This document shows, one piece after another, positions 36,222 through 47,654 of a stretch of 64,000 nucleotides of DNA. Each line of letters begins with the position of its first letter. Position 1 is the stretch's first letter. The stretch comes from Kocuria rosea subsp. polaris (GTDB lineage: Bacteria > Actinomycetota > Actinomycetes > Actinomycetales > Micrococcaceae), in assembly GCA_023896275.1 (NCBI GenBank), contig MLDA01000018.1:1-64000 (forward strand). The letters are read 5' to 3'. Position numbers and translations under genes: made by a program. The notes beneath the pieces were generated by a model, which worked only from the letters and a program-made list of their open reading frames with translations, had not been told where the DNA came from and made no database searches.

Positions 36222-37658
36222 CTAGTGCGTCGAGACGGCGCTGATCTCCGTCTTGTCGCCGCTCCACTGAGTGTGGAAGGTGCCTTCGCGGTCGACGCGC
36301 TCGTACGTGTGAGCGCCGAAGAGGTCGCGCTGGCCCTGGATCAGTGCGGCGGGCAGGCGCTTGCGGCGCAGGCCGTCGTAGTAGGCCAGCGAGGCCGAGA
36401 AGACCGGCACGGGGATGCCGAGCTGCACCGCGGTGGCGACCACGCGGCGCCAGGCCGGGACCGCCTCGGCGATGGCCGCGGTGAACGCCGGAGCCAGGAG
36501 CAGGTTTTCCGGGGCCTGGCCGCCAGAGTAGGCCTTCATGATCTCGTCGAGCAGATCCGCGCGGATGATGCAGCCGGCGCGCCAGAGCGAGGCGATCTCC
36601 TCCAGGTTGAGCTCCCAGCCGTACTCGGAGGCCGCGTTGCCCAGCATGTCCAGGCCCTGGGCGTAGGACACGAGCTTGGACGCGTAGAGCGCCTGGCGCA
36701 CGTCCTCGACGAAGTTCTCCGGCAGGCCGACCTCGACCTCGTGGCCGATGAGGGCCTCCTGCGCGAGTGCGCGCTGGGACCGCTGCGAGGACAGGCCGCG
36801 CGCGAAGACGGACTCGGCGATGCCGGAGGTCGGCGAGCCGAGCTGGAGCGCGGAGACGACCGTCCAGCGGCCGGTGCCCTTCTGCCCGGCGGAGTCGACG
36901 ATGACGTCGACGAGCGGCTTGCCCGTTTCGGCATCGACCTGGGCGAGGACCTCGGCGGAGATCTCGATCAGGAAGGAGGAGAGGCTCGTGGAGTTCCACT
37001 CGGTGAAGATCTTCGCCTGCTCGGCGGGCTCCAGGCCGGCGCCCGAACGCAGCAGGTCGTAGGCCTCGCCGATGACCTGCATGTCGGCGTATTCGATGCC
37101 GTTGTGCACCATCTTGACGAAGTGCCCGGCGCCGTCGGTCGAGATCCAGGCGCAGCACGGCTCGCCGTCGTACTTCGCAGAGATCTTCTCCAGCATCGGG
37201 CCGAGGGCCTCGTAGGACTGCTTCGAACCGCCCGGCATGATCGACGGGCCGAGGAGTGCACCCTCCTCGCCGCCGGAGACGCCGACGCCGACGAAGTGCA
37301 GGTCGTGCTTGGCCAGCTCGGCCTCGCGGCGGCGGGTGTCCTCGTAGTGCGAGTTGCCGCCGTCGATGACGATGTCGCCTGCCTCCAGGAGCGGGACCAG
37401 CTGCTCGATCACGGAGTCGACCGGCTTGCCTGCCTTGACCATGATCATGACGCGGCGCGGGGTCTCGAGGCTCGCGACGAGCTCCTCGAGCGACTCGGTG
37501 CGCACGAAGTCGCCCTCGTCGCCGTGTGCATCCAGCAGCGCGTCGGTCTTGCCGACCGAGCGGTTGTGGACGGCGACGGTGTATCCGTTGCGAGCGAAGT
37601 TGCGGGCGAGGTTTGCGCCCATGACGGCTAGGCCGGTGACGCCAATCTGTGCAGGCAT
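36222..37658 (-). CDS. 6-phosphogluconate dehydrogenase (decarboxylating), NADP type
   Basis: Third enzyme of the oxidative pentose phosphate pathway: 6-phosphogluconate to ribulose 5-phosphate, CO2 and NADPH. 478 residues, normal for the long form. N-terminal NADP fold with IGVTGLAVMGANLARN and VHNRS, catalytic lysine in GHFVKMVHNGIEY, IVDSAGQKGTGRW, and a C-terminal tail ending with THTQ-type FHTQWSGDKTEI. The start is ATG 37658 (MPAQIGVTG) with GGAGG about 10 bases upstream; the frame is open further upstream without conserved content. Confidence 0.96.
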   Translation of the reverse strand: MPAQIGVTGLAVMGANLARNFARNGYTVAVHNRSVGKTDALLDAHGDEGDFVRTESLEELVASLETPRRVMIMVKAGKPVDSVIEQLVPLLEAGDIVIDGGNSHYEDTRRREAELAKHDLHFVGVGVSGGEEGALLGPSIMPGGSKQSYEALGPMLEKISAKYDGEPCCAWISTDGAGHFVKMVHNGIEYADMQVIGEAYDLLRSGAGLEPAEQAKIFTEWNSTSLSSFLIEISAEVLAQVDAETGKPLVDVIVDSAGQKGTGRWTVVSALQLGSPTSGIAESVFARGLSSQRSQRALAQEALIGHEVEVGLPENFVEDVRQALYASKLVSYAQGLDMLGNAASEYGWELNLEEIASLWRAGCIIRADLLDEIMKAYSGGQAPENLLLAPAFTAAIAEAVPAWRRVVATAVQLGIPVPVFSASLAYYDGLRRKRLPAALIQGQRDLFGAHTYERVDREGTFHTQWSGDKTEISAVSTH

Positions 37659-37740
37659 GCGGAAGGATCCTCCGAAATGGTGAGTAGATTCGGTGCGTCG
37701 ACTGCTGGACGCACTCTTCAGCGTAACCCAAAACACAGCA

Positions 37741-37775
37741 GGACCCGCCAAAAGTCATACCTTTGGCGGGTCCTG
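37741..37775 (-). terminator. Terminator after tRNA-Val
   Basis: Perfect 13-bp inverted repeat (AGGACCCGCCAAA / TTTGGCGGGTCCT) with a 9-base loop. On the minus strand it is followed by GCTGTGTTTTGGG. It lies about 30 bases past the tRNA. Confidence 0.8.
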
Positions 37776-37805
37776 TGATTAAGTGTTACGGACTGGATTT
37801 TTCAG

Positions 37806-37878
37806 TGGGTCCTACCGGGATCGAACCGATGACATCCACGGTGTAAGCGTGGCGCTCTACCAGCTGAGCTAAAGACCC
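37806..37878 (-). tRNA. tRNA-Val, anticodon TAC
   Basis: 73-base tRNA. Acceptor stem GGGTCTT/AGGACCC, D-arm with AGCTCAGCTGGTAGAGC, anticodon stem CCACG/CGTGG around loop CTTACAC (anticodon TAC), T-arm CGGTTCGATCCCG. CCA not encoded. A terminator follows. Confidence 0.97.
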
Positions 37879-37923
37879 TTGCGGCGATCCAGCTTATCCA
37901 TCACGCCGGCGAACGCCAAATCC

Positions 37924-38379
37924 TCAGGCACCTCGCTTCAGGGCTTGCTCGTAGCGTGACCACGGCCTCGCCTCGCCTGCCGCAGAGGAGAACGCGTCCA
38001 CGACGTGGCCCTCGCGGACCAGATACGTCGCCCGCAACGCCCGACCTGCGTCGGCGTCGAAGCAACCGAACTGCTGCGCGGTCGCCCCATGGGGCCAGAA
38101 GTCGGCAAGCAGGGCGAAGGTCAGCCCCTCCTGCTGGGCGTAGGCGCGCAGGGCGAACTTGTGATCAACCGAGACTCCGAAGATCTCGACGTCCCGGCCG
38201 CGCACGTCCGTCACGTGCTCCTGCAGCTCGCGCAGCTCCGCGGTGCATACCCGAGAGAACGCGAACGGATAGAAGACCAGCAGGTACGACGCCGGCATCT
38301 CGGCCGGCGTGATCCGCTCGCCGTGCGCCGTGATCAGCTCGAAGTCCGGGACGCGAGTCCCCGGGACCAGCAACTCCAC
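37924..38379 (-). CDS. One-Cys peroxiredoxin, AhpE type
   Basis: Reduces hydroperoxides. 151 residues, thioredoxin fold. The peroxidatic Cys45 lies in FYPFAFSRVCTAELREL, which matches mycobacterial AhpE (FAF-type), and no resolving cysteine is evident. AhpE is recycled by mycoredoxin and mycothiol in mycobacteria; the mycoredoxin gene in this window fits, but the link is inference. It is separated from the DUF3052 gene by seven bases, same strand. Confidence 0.9.
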   Translation of the reverse strand: MELLVPGTRVPDFELITAHGERITPAEMPASYLLVFYPFAFSRVCTAELRELQEHVTDVRGRDVEIFGVSVDHKFALRAYAQQEGLTFALLADFWPHGATAQQFGCFDADAGRALRATYLVREGHVVDAFSSAAGEARPWSRYEQALKRGA

Positions 38380-38386
38380 GGATCGA

Positions 38387-38803
38387 TCAGTTCTTGCGAC
38401 GCGACATCAGGCGCGCCGCCGCCCAGTCCTCCGAGACACCCTCGCTCGTGGTCACGTGAAGCCCCGCCGTCGGTGCGGCTTCAAGGATCTCTGCCGGGGG
38501 AACGTGCGCGTCGCGCCCGTTCTTCGGGGTCAGCAGCCACACCACTCCCCCTTCATCGAGCGTCGTTAGCGCGTCGACCAGGGCGTCGACGAGGTCGCCG
38601 TCGCCCTTCCGCCACCACAGGATGACGCCGTCTACGACGTCTTGGTCCTCTTCGGTGAGCAGTTCGGAACCGATGCCATCCTCAAGTGCGTCTCTCAGAT
38701 CGAAGTCGACGTCGTCGTCGTACCCCAACTCCTGAATGAGGTCGCCCTCTTTGAATCCCATCCTGGCGGCAGCCATCGATGTAGCTGCTGCAGCCTCGCT
38801 CAC
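38387..38803 (-). CDS. DUF3052 family protein
   Basis: Unknown function; 138 residues from the GTG at 38803 (VSEAAAATSMAAARMGF). GFKEGDLIQELGYDDDVDFDL is the family hallmark, followed by VVDGVILWWRKGDGDLVDALVDAL, WLLTPKNGRDAHVPPAEI and LHVTTSEGVSEDWAAARLMS. Mildly acidic, soluble. The GTG was preferred over an ATG 13 codons upstream because GGGAGG lies eight bases before it. In many actinobacteria it neighbours aceE and the AhpE-type peroxiredoxin, as here. Confidence 0.88.
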   Translation of the reverse strand: MSEAAAATSMAAARMGFKEGDLIQELGYDDDVDFDLRDALEDGIGSELLTEEDQDVVDGVILWWRKGDGDLVDALVDALTTLDEGGVVWLLTPKNGRDAHVPPAEILEAAPTAGLHVTTSEGVSEDWAAARLMSRRKN

Positions 38804-39123
38804 AGTGTGTTCCTCCCTTAGATACGTCTCTGACAGTTTCAAGCCAACACCTTTAAGCCGGGCGCATCAAGCGCAGGAAAGGTGACACGCCGTTTAATGC
38901 ACTCTACGTGACGTCTCCGAGGTTGTTCCCGGCCCGAATGACGCCTCCGGCTACGCATTGGGCCGCCGGGCGGATTAGAGTGGCGTGGATGGCTGTCGCC
39001 GCACTCACGATGGCAGCCAAATACGCATGGCGGCTGAATTGCCACGGCCGGCGTCGTGAGATTCGTTCACGGCGGGCCGCCGCCTGCCCCCACGCTGTAA
39101 CCCGCTGCAAGGAGAATTTGGAC
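38804..39123. other. Divergent region between DUF3052 gene and aceE
   Basis: 320 bases without a convincing gene. It should contain promoters for both genes. The aceE ribosome site (AAGGAG) lies at its right end. I see no palindromic operator or strong hairpin in it. Confidence 0.6.
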
Positions 39124-41862
<2,739 letters not shown>

Positions 41863-41878
41863 CCGTCTCGGTAGTCGA

Positions 41879-41940
41879 ACGACGGCGGGGCGTCACCTCA
41901 CCAGCGCAGGTTGCTGGGAGTGGCGCCCCGCCGTCGTTTT
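41879..41940 (+). terminator. Rho-independent terminator after aceE
   Basis: 14-bp perfect stem ACGACGGCGGGGCG (41879-41892) / CGCCCCGCCGTCGT (41924-41937), with an inner CCAGC/GCTGG stem in the loop, and TTTT at the 3' end. Shares the ACGACGGCGGGG core with other hairpins. Confidence 0.85.
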
Positions 41941-42008
41941 GTAGTGATCCCACAAAACGGCACCGCTTCTGGCTGGGTGAAACGGTACCTCGCGAGTATC
42001 CTCGGTTC

Positions 42009-43223
42009 ATGACCGAAACGCGTTCCGTGCCGGCCGGCGGCAGAAACCGCCCGCCCCGGCAGCCTCAGGCCAGCGCGGAGACGCTGCGGCGGCTCAAGGA
42101 CCACTTGGGGATCCTCTCGACGGTCGCACTCAAGCACCTCGATCAGTCACTGCCCTGGTATCGCGGGCTCGAGCCCGAGGAACGGGCGGCGCTCGGCCTC
42201 GTCGCGCAGAAGGGCATCGCGTCCTTCGTCTCCTGGTACGAGCAGCCGACGAGCCCGCAGTGGGTCCTCAACGACGTCTTCGGTGCGGCCCCGACCGAGC
42301 TGACGCGCTCGATCAGCCTGCAGAAGGCGCTCCAGCTGATCCGTACGATCGTCGAGGTCGTCGAGAACCAGGTGCCCGACCTCGCGAGCGAATCAGAGCA
42401 GGTTTCCCTACGCGAGGCAGTCCTGCGCTACTCCCGTGAAGTCGCCTTCGCCGCCGCCGACGTCTATGCCCGCGCTGCGGAGACGCGCGGCGCGTGGGAC
42501 AGCCGCCTCGAGGCCCTCGTTGTGGACGCCGTCATGCGCGGCGAGGACACCGACACCCTGCGCTCCCGCTTCGCCGCCGTCGGCTGGAAGTCCCAGGACG
42601 GGATCCACGTGATGGTTGGGCGTGCGCCGGAGCAGTCGAACGCGCGGTTCGTCGGCGAACTTCGCCGGGCGTCCCTGCGCTACGCGCACGACTGTCTCGT
42701 CGGCATCCAAGGTGAGCGCCTGATCGTCATGCTCGGAGGGATCCGCGACACTTCGGGCACCGGGCTGCGGCGCCTCGCCGAATACTTCGCCGACGGCCCC
42801 GTCGTGTACGGTCCGCGGGCGGACTCGTTGCGGGCCGCCACGGCCTCCGCGCAGGCCGCCTTCGCGGGCCTGGCGGCCGCGACAGCGTGGATTCAGGCGC
42901 CGCGACCCACCGCCGCTGACGACCTCTGGCCAGAGCGAGTCATCAACGGCGACGCGAGCGCTGGCAGCGCCCTGGTTGAGAACGTGTACCGGCCCCTCGT
43001 GAAGGCCGGCAACGGCCTGGTCGAGACGCTCTCCAGCTATCTCGCTCTCGGGCACTCGCTCGAGGGTACGGCCCGAGAACTGTTCGTGCATGCCAATACC
43101 GTCCGGTACCGTCTGAAACGGGTCAGCGAGATCACCGGCTGGGATCCGTTGATCCCCCGGGAGGCATTCGTGCTGCAAACCGCGCTGGTCGTCGGGCGAC
43201 TCCATGACTGTCCCACTTCGTGA
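42009..43223 (+). CDS. PucR-family transcriptional regulator, FasR-like
   Basis: Probable activator of the downstream fatty acid synthase genes. 404 residues. The N-terminal half is a variable helical sensor region; the C-terminal helix-turn-helix of the PucR family is LVETLSSYLALGHSLEGTARE, then LFVHANTVRYRLKRVSEITG. In Streptomyces a protein of this family, FasR, lies upstream of fabD-fabH-acpP-fabF and activates it. The same neighbourhood and a perfect palindrome just after the gene support the assignment, but the ligand is not visible. Confidence 0.85.
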   Translation: MTETRSVPAGGRNRPPRQPQASAETLRRLKDHLGILSTVALKHLDQSLPWYRGLEPEERAALGLVAQKGIASFVSWYEQPTSPQWVLNDVFGAAPTELTRSISLQKALQLIRTIVEVVENQVPDLASESEQVSLREAVLRYSREVAFAAADVYARAAETRGAWDSRLEALVVDAVMRGEDTDTLRSRFAAVGWKSQDGIHVMVGRAPEQSNARFVGELRRASLRYAHDCLVGIQGERLIVMLGGIRDTSGTGLRRLAEYFADGPVVYGPRADSLRAATASAQAAFAGLAAATAWIQAPRPTAADDLWPERVINGDASAGSALVENVYRPLVKAGNGLVETLSSYLALGHSLEGTARELFVHANTVRYRLKRVSEITGWDPLIPREAFVLQTALVVGRLHDCPTS

Positions 43224-43228
43224 ATGGG

Positions 43229-43245
43229 TTGTAGGATTCCTACAA
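43229..43245 (+). promoter_or_regulatory. Candidate operator: perfect 17-bp palindrome upstream of fabD
   Basis: TTGTAGGATTCCTACAA, fully symmetric around a central base, about 67 bases before the fabD start and five bases after the fasR stop. Best candidate for the FasR binding site or an overlapping promoter element. Confidence 0.6.
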
Positions 43246-43311
43246 GAGGCCAACTCGAGCTTGGTGCGCCTGAACACCGAGTAATCCCCCAAACCTTGGA
43301 AAGCTTGAACT

Positions 43312-44250
43312 GTGCTAGCAATCGTGTGCCCTGGACAGGGATCTCAGACCCCCGGCTTCCTGTCCCCGTGGCTTGAACTCCCGGGCGTCGCCGACCATCT
43401 GAAGAACCTCTCCGAGCTCTCCGGGCGTGATCTGATCGAGTTCGGAACCGTCGCGGACGAGGAGACGATCAAGGACACCGCGGTCGCTCAGCCCTTGATC
43501 GTCGCCGCCGGCCTCGTGGCCGCCCGCCAGCTCTTCGCTGACGGCGCGCTGCCCGCGGCCGCCGTCGTCGCCGGCCACTCCGTCGGCGAGATCACGGCGA
43601 CCGCCCTGACCGCCGCTCTCACTGAGAACGACGCCATGACATTCGTTCGTGAGCGCGCCAATGCCATGGCCGAAGCGGCCGCCGCAACCCCGACCGGCAT
43701 GGCCGCCGTCCTCGGCGGTGCCGCCGAGGAAGTCGCCGCCGCCATCGAGGCCGCCGGTCTGACCGCCGCGAACGCAAACGGCGCCGGGCAGACCGTTGCC
43801 GCGGGCACGCTCGAACAGATCGCCGCGTTTGTGGAGAACCCGCCAGCCAAGGCCCGCGTCATCCCGCTCAAGGTCGCGGGCGCGTTCCACACCTCGCACA
43901 TGGCCCCGGCTGTCGGCGTCCTCGAGGCGCTGGCTCCGTCTTTGCGTCCAGCGGACCCGCGTGTGCGGCTGCTGAGCAACTACGACGGCGCCGAGGTCGC
44001 CTCGGGATCCGCGAACCTCGAGAGCCTGGTCGCGCAGGTTTCCCGCCCGGTCCGCTGGGACCTGTGCATGGAACGGTTCGCCGAGCTTGGCGTGACCGGC
44101 ATCCTCGAGCTCCCACCGGCGGGCACGCTCGTCGGTCTGGCCAAGCGCGGGCTGCGTGGCACCGCCACCTTCGCCCTGAAGACGCCTGATGATTTGGAAG
44201 CAGCCCGGGAGTTCGTCGCCGAACACGCCGGCGGAGAGGACCGAGACTGA
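43312..44250 (+). CDS. Malonyl-CoA-acyl carrier protein transacylase FabD
   Basis: Transfers malonyl from CoA to ACP. 312 residues. The catalytic Ser90 lies in VAGHSVGEITATAL, preceded by the N-terminal CPGQGSQTPGFL signature; the catalytic His is in the later GAFHTSHMAPAVG. The GTG start has GGAAAG upstream. fabH begins one base after its stop, so the two are translated together. First gene of the fab operon. Confidence 0.96.
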   Translation: MLAIVCPGQGSQTPGFLSPWLELPGVADHLKNLSELSGRDLIEFGTVADEETIKDTAVAQPLIVAAGLVAARQLFADGALPAAAVVAGHSVGEITATALTAALTENDAMTFVRERANAMAEAAAATPTGMAAVLGGAAEEVAAAIEAAGLTAANANGAGQTVAAGTLEQIAAFVENPPAKARVIPLKVAGAFHTSHMAPAVGVLEALAPSLRPADPRVRLLSNYDGAEVASGSANLESLVAQVSRPVRWDLCMERFAELGVTGILELPPAGTLVGLAKRGLRGTATFALKTPDDLEAAREFVAEHAGGEDRD

Positions 44251-44251
44251 T

Positions 44252-45307
44252 ATGAGCGTCACCTTGAACCAGAAGCCGACCAATGCGGGCAGCCGCATCC
44301 TTGGCCTCGGTGCGGCGCGTGGCGACGTCGTCGTCACGAACGAGGACGTCTGCGAGTGGATCGACTCGTCCGACGAATGGATCCGCCAGCGCACGGGTAT
44401 CATCACGCGCCGCCGCGCCTCCGCTGAGCTCTCGCTGCTCGACCTGGCCGAGGGGGCCGCGCGCGAGGCGATCGAGCGTGCCGGTATCGATCCCAGCCAG
44501 CTCGGCGCCGTCATCGTCTCGACGGTGACGTTCCCCTACGCCACGCCGTCGGCCGCCGCCGCGCTGGCCGACCGCATCGGTGCGACGCCAGCGCCCGCGT
44601 TCGACATCTCTGCCGCCTGCGCTGGCTACTGCTACGGCATCGCCCAGGGGGACGCGCTGGTGCGGTCCGGCACCGCCGACTACGTGCTTGTCGTCGGGGC
44701 TGAGAAGCTCTCGGACGTCATCGACAACCACGAGCGCACCATCTCCTTCCTGCTCGGTGACGGTGCGGGCGCCGTCGTCCTTGGGCCGTCGGAGACGCCC
44801 GGCGTCTCCCCATCAGTCTGGGGTTCGGACGGATCGAAGTGGGACACGATCGGGATGACGCACTCCATGTTGGACCTGCGTGACATCGCCGTCGCCGCCG
44901 AGAATGACCCCGAGGGCACTGCGCTGGTGGCCGAGACTGAGGCCAAGCTGTGGCCGACCCTGCGTCAGGACGGTCAGACCGTCTTCCGCTGGGCTGTCTG
45001 GTCTATGGCCAAGGTTGCCAAGGAGGCCCTTGACGAGGCGGGGATCACGAGCGAAGACCTGGCCGCCTTCATCCCCCACCAGGCCAACATGCGCATCATC
45101 GACGAGATGGTCAAGCAGCTCAAGCTGCCGGAAACCGTCGCGGTCGGCCGCGACATCGCGGACATGGGCAACACCTCGGCCGCGTCGATCCCCCTGGCGA
45201 TGCACCGCCTGCTCGAGGAGCAGCCGGAACTCTCCGGCGGGCTCGCCCTGCAGATCGGTTTCGGCGCGGGCCTCGTCTTCGGTGCGCAGGTCGTCCGCCT
45301 GCCCTAG
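44252..45307 (+). CDS. 3-oxoacyl-ACP synthase III FabH
   Basis: Condenses acyl-CoA with malonyl-ACP to start fatty acid synthesis; in actinobacteria it often takes branched starters. 351 residues. Catalytic Cys123 in DISAACAGYCYGI, His in FIPHQANMRIIDEM and Asn in DMGNTSAASIPLA, the complete Cys-His-Asn triad. There is a short N-terminal extension before RILGLGAARG. The 97-base gap to acpP carries a palindrome. Confidence 0.95.
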   Translation: MSVTLNQKPTNAGSRILGLGAARGDVVVTNEDVCEWIDSSDEWIRQRTGIITRRRASAELSLLDLAEGAAREAIERAGIDPSQLGAVIVSTVTFPYATPSAAAALADRIGATPAPAFDISAACAGYCYGIAQGDALVRSGTADYVLVVGAEKLSDVIDNHERTISFLLGDGAGAVVLGPSETPGVSPSVWGSDGSKWDTIGMTHSMLDLRDIAVAAENDPEGTALVAETEAKLWPTLRQDGQTVFRWAVWSMAKVAKEALDEAGITSEDLAAFIPHQANMRIIDEMVKQLKLPETVAVGRDIADMGNTSAASIPLAMHRLLEEQPELSGGLALQIGFGAGLVFGAQVVRLP

Positions 45308-45339
45308 GATTTCCTAGGAGCAACCATTCCACCGCTCTA

Positions 45340-45361
45340 CCCGGCGTCGTACGACGGCGGG
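45340..45361 (+). repeat. Palindrome in the fabH-acpP gap
   Basis: 22-base palindrome CCCGGCGTCGT/ACGACGGCGGG with one mismatch and no loop; it shares the ACGACGGCGGG core found in several terminators of the window. No T-run, so its job is uncertain. Confidence 0.6.
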
Positions 45362-45404
45362 ACTAAGCGTCGGGACAGCCCGACACAACAGAAAGGAAGC
45401 CGAC

Positions 45405-45650
45405 ATGGCTAGCAACGAAGAGATCCTGGCCGGACTGGCCGAAATCGTGAACGAGGAGACCGGCCTGGAAGCCGAGGCGGTCGAGCTGGACAAGTCCTTC
45501 ACGGATGACCTCGACATCGATTCGATCTCGATGATGACGATCGTCGTCAACGCCGAGGAGAAGTTCGACGTGAAGATCCCGGACGAGGAAGTCAAGAACC
45601 TCAAGACCGTCGGCGACGCTGTGAGCTACATCGCGGGCGCCCAGGCCTAA
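45405..45650 (+). CDS. Acyl carrier protein AcpP
   Basis: Carries growing acyl chains on a phosphopantetheine arm. 81 residues, acidic. The attachment Ser40 lies in DDLDIDSISMM. A strong GAAAGGA site precedes the ATG. It is flanked on both sides by hairpins (45340-45361 and 45741-45780), which may shape its transcript level relative to the enzymes. Confidence 0.96.
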   Translation: MASNEEILAGLAEIVNEETGLEAEAVELDKSFTDDLDIDSISMMTIVVNAEEKFDVKIPDEEVKNLKTVGDAVSYIAGAQA

Positions 45651-45740
45651 GCCGCCTGCTGCGGTCCCACCGCACCTTCGATCAGGACCGCCTAGTCTTT
45701 CCGCTCCCCCGGGTCCCCGGGATCCGGGCGCGGGGCGACC

Positions 45741-45780
45741 GTGTGGCGGGCAACGTCCGGGAGGACGGCGCCCGCCACAC
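45741..45780 (+). terminator. Hairpin between acpP and fabF
   Basis: 11-bp perfect stem GTGTGGCGGGC / GCCCGCCACAC with an 18-base loop, in the 195-base acpP-fabF gap. No T-run, so it may be partial termination or an mRNA-stabilising stem. Confidence 0.5.
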
Positions 45781-45845
45781 GAGGCCACCTGTGAAGGAAC
45801 GATCTACCTGATAACAGTCACCCATCGCGAAAAGAGAGATTTCTG

Positions 45846-47084
45846 ATGGCCCGCAAAGTCGTAATCACCGGTCTGGGTGCTACCACGCCCATCGGCGGGG
45901 ATGTCCCCACACTCTGGGAGAACGCCCTCAAAGGCACTTCCGGCGCACGCACCTTGACCGACGATTGGGTCGAAGAGTTTCAGCTTCCCGTCACCTTCGC
46001 CGCCCGCGTCACGACGCCGGCGAGCGAGACTCTTTCGCGAGTCGAGATGAAGCGCATGGATCCGTCCACGCAGTTCGCCGTCGTCGCGGCGCGGGAGGCG
46101 TGGAAGGACGCCGGCATCGGCGAGATGGACAAGGACCGGCTCGGCGTCGCCTTCGCGACCGGCATCGGCGGCGTCTGGACCCTGCTGAATGCGTGGGACA
46201 CGCTCAAGGAGAAGGGGCCCCGCCGCGTCTTGCCGATGACGGTGCCCATGCTCATGCCCAACGGTCCGGCCGCGGCCGTGAGCCTCGACCTCGGCGCGCG
46301 CGCAGGCGCGCACACCCCGGTCTCGGCCTGTGCCTCCGGCACCGAGGCCATGGACGTGGGCCTGGAGCTCATCCGTTCGGGCAAAGCCGACGTCGTCATG
46401 GTCGGTGGCGCTGAGGCGGCGATCCACCCGATGCCGCTGGCGTCCTTCGCCTCCATGCAGGCGCTCTCTCGCCGCAACGACGACCCGGAGCACGCCTCGC
46501 GGCCTTACGACGTCGATCGCGATGGCTTCGTCATGGGCGAAGGCGCCGGCGCGCTCGTCCTCGAGGCCGAGGAGCACGCGCTGGCCCGCGGCGCCCGGAT
46601 CTACGCCGAGCTGGCCGGCACCGCCGTCACGGCCGACGCCTATCACATCACCGCGCCCGACCCCGAAGGCCTGGGCGCGACGCGCGCCCTGAAGGCCGCG
46701 ATGTTCGACGGCCGGATCCAGCCGGAGGACGTCGTGCACGTCAACGCGCACGCGACCTCGACCCCCGTGGGCGACAAGCCCGAGTACACGGCGCTGAGCG
46801 CCGCTCTCGGCTCGCATGTCGACGACGTGGCCGTCTCCGCCACCAAGTCGCAGATGGGCCACCTGTTGGGCGCCTCGGGCGCCGTGGAGTCGGTCCTAGC
46901 CGTCCTGGCCGTCTACGAGCGTAAGGCGCCGGTGACGATCAACCTCGAGAACCAGGATCCGGAGATCCCCTTGGACGTCGTGACGGGTGAGCCGCGCGAG
47001 CTGCCGGCCGGGCAGATCGTCGCCCTGAACAACTCGTTCGGCTTCGGCGGGCACAACGCCGTCGTCGCCATCCGCAGCGTCTAA
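45846..47084 (+). CDS. 3-oxoacyl-ACP synthase II FabF
   Basis: Elongation condensing enzyme, KAS II type. 412 residues. Catalytic Cys162 in VSACASGTEAMD, His residues in VNAHATSTPVGDKPE and KSQMGHLLGASGAVE, and C-terminal NNSFGFGGHNAVVA. It ends the fab operon and is followed by a very strong terminator. Confidence 0.96.
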   Translation: MARKVVITGLGATTPIGGDVPTLWENALKGTSGARTLTDDWVEEFQLPVTFAARVTTPASETLSRVEMKRMDPSTQFAVVAAREAWKDAGIGEMDKDRLGVAFATGIGGVWTLLNAWDTLKEKGPRRVLPMTVPMLMPNGPAAAVSLDLGARAGAHTPVSACASGTEAMDVGLELIRSGKADVVMVGGAEAAIHPMPLASFASMQALSRRNDDPEHASRPYDVDRDGFVMGEGAGALVLEAEEHALARGARIYAELAGTAVTADAYHITAPDPEGLGATRALKAAMFDGRIQPEDVVHVNAHATSTPVGDKPEYTALSAALGSHVDDVAVSATKSQMGHLLGASGAVESVLAVLAVYERKAPVTINLENQDPEIPLDVVTGEPRELPAGQIVALNNSFGFGGHNAVVAIRSV

Positions 47085-47104
47085 CACCGCACCGGAATCG
47101 CAGG

Positions 47105-47145
47105 AGGCGGCGTGCCCACGGTCTTCCCGTGGGCACGCCGCCTTT
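47105..47145 (+). terminator. Terminator after fabF
   Basis: Perfect 16-bp stem AGGCGGCGTGCCCACG / CGTGGGCACGCCGCCT followed by TTGACGTTT. Confidence 0.85.
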
Positions 47146-47177
47146 GACGTTTAAGTGCGAGTCCGTACGACGACGAA

Positions 47178-47218
47178 AGGCCCTGCCTGCTCGACGAAGT
47201 GTCGGGCGGGCAGGGCCT
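47178..47218 (-). terminator. Terminator after nusB
   Basis: 13-bp stem with one mismatch (47178-47190 against 47206-47218). On the minus strand the stem ends ...GGCCT followed by TTCGTCGTCG, giving a short U-run. It faces the fabF terminator. Confidence 0.7.
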
Positions 47219-47243
47219 CAGCGGTGCTGCTGCTGGAGCGGGA

Positions 47244-47654
47244 CTAGGCGAGCAGCGTCGGCTTAAGCTGCTGGATCCGGCCGAGCAGCCCGTTGACGAA
47301 TTCCGGGGACTCGTCCGTGGACAGTTCGCGAACGAGCGCCACTGCCTCGGCGACGGCGACGCCGTCCGGGACGTCGTCGTTGAAGAGGATCTCCCAGGTG
47401 CCGATCCGCAGTGCCGCACGGTCCACGGTCGGCATGCGGTCGAGGGTCCAGCCCTTCGCGTACGTCCCGAGAATCTCGTCGATGCGTTCACCCTGCGCAA
47501 CGACACCTTCGAGCAAGGTCACGGTGTACGGGTTGACAATCTGGGCGACGGCGTCGCGCCGCTGCTGCAGCGCGCCCAGCGGGCTCACGTCGCGCTGTTC
47601 GGCCTCGAAGAGGACCTCAAGAGCCCGCTTGCGGGCCTTGCTGCGGGTACTCAC
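47244..47654 (-). CDS. Transcription antitermination factor NusB
   Basis: Binds boxA RNA with NusE to let RNA polymerase read through in rRNA operons. 136 residues, helical. [20 protein letters not shown] and NEGLLGRIQ-like [10 protein letters not shown] are standard; the RPxLR-type [14 protein letters not shown] is in the middle. The GTG start overlaps the efp stop in GTGA, so it is coupled to efp. Confidence 0.95.
   Translation of the reverse strand: MSTRSKARKRALEVLFEAEQRDVSPLGALQQRRDAVAQIVNPYTVTLLEGVVAQGERIDEILGTYAKGWTLDRMPTVDRAALRIGTWEILFNDDVPDGVAVAEAVALVRELSTDESPEFVNGLLGRIQQLKPTLLA

Noticed and set aside
38908-39123. Upstream extension of the aceE frame
   Set aside because: The extra residues are not like E1 sequences, and AAGGAG marks the GTG at 39124.
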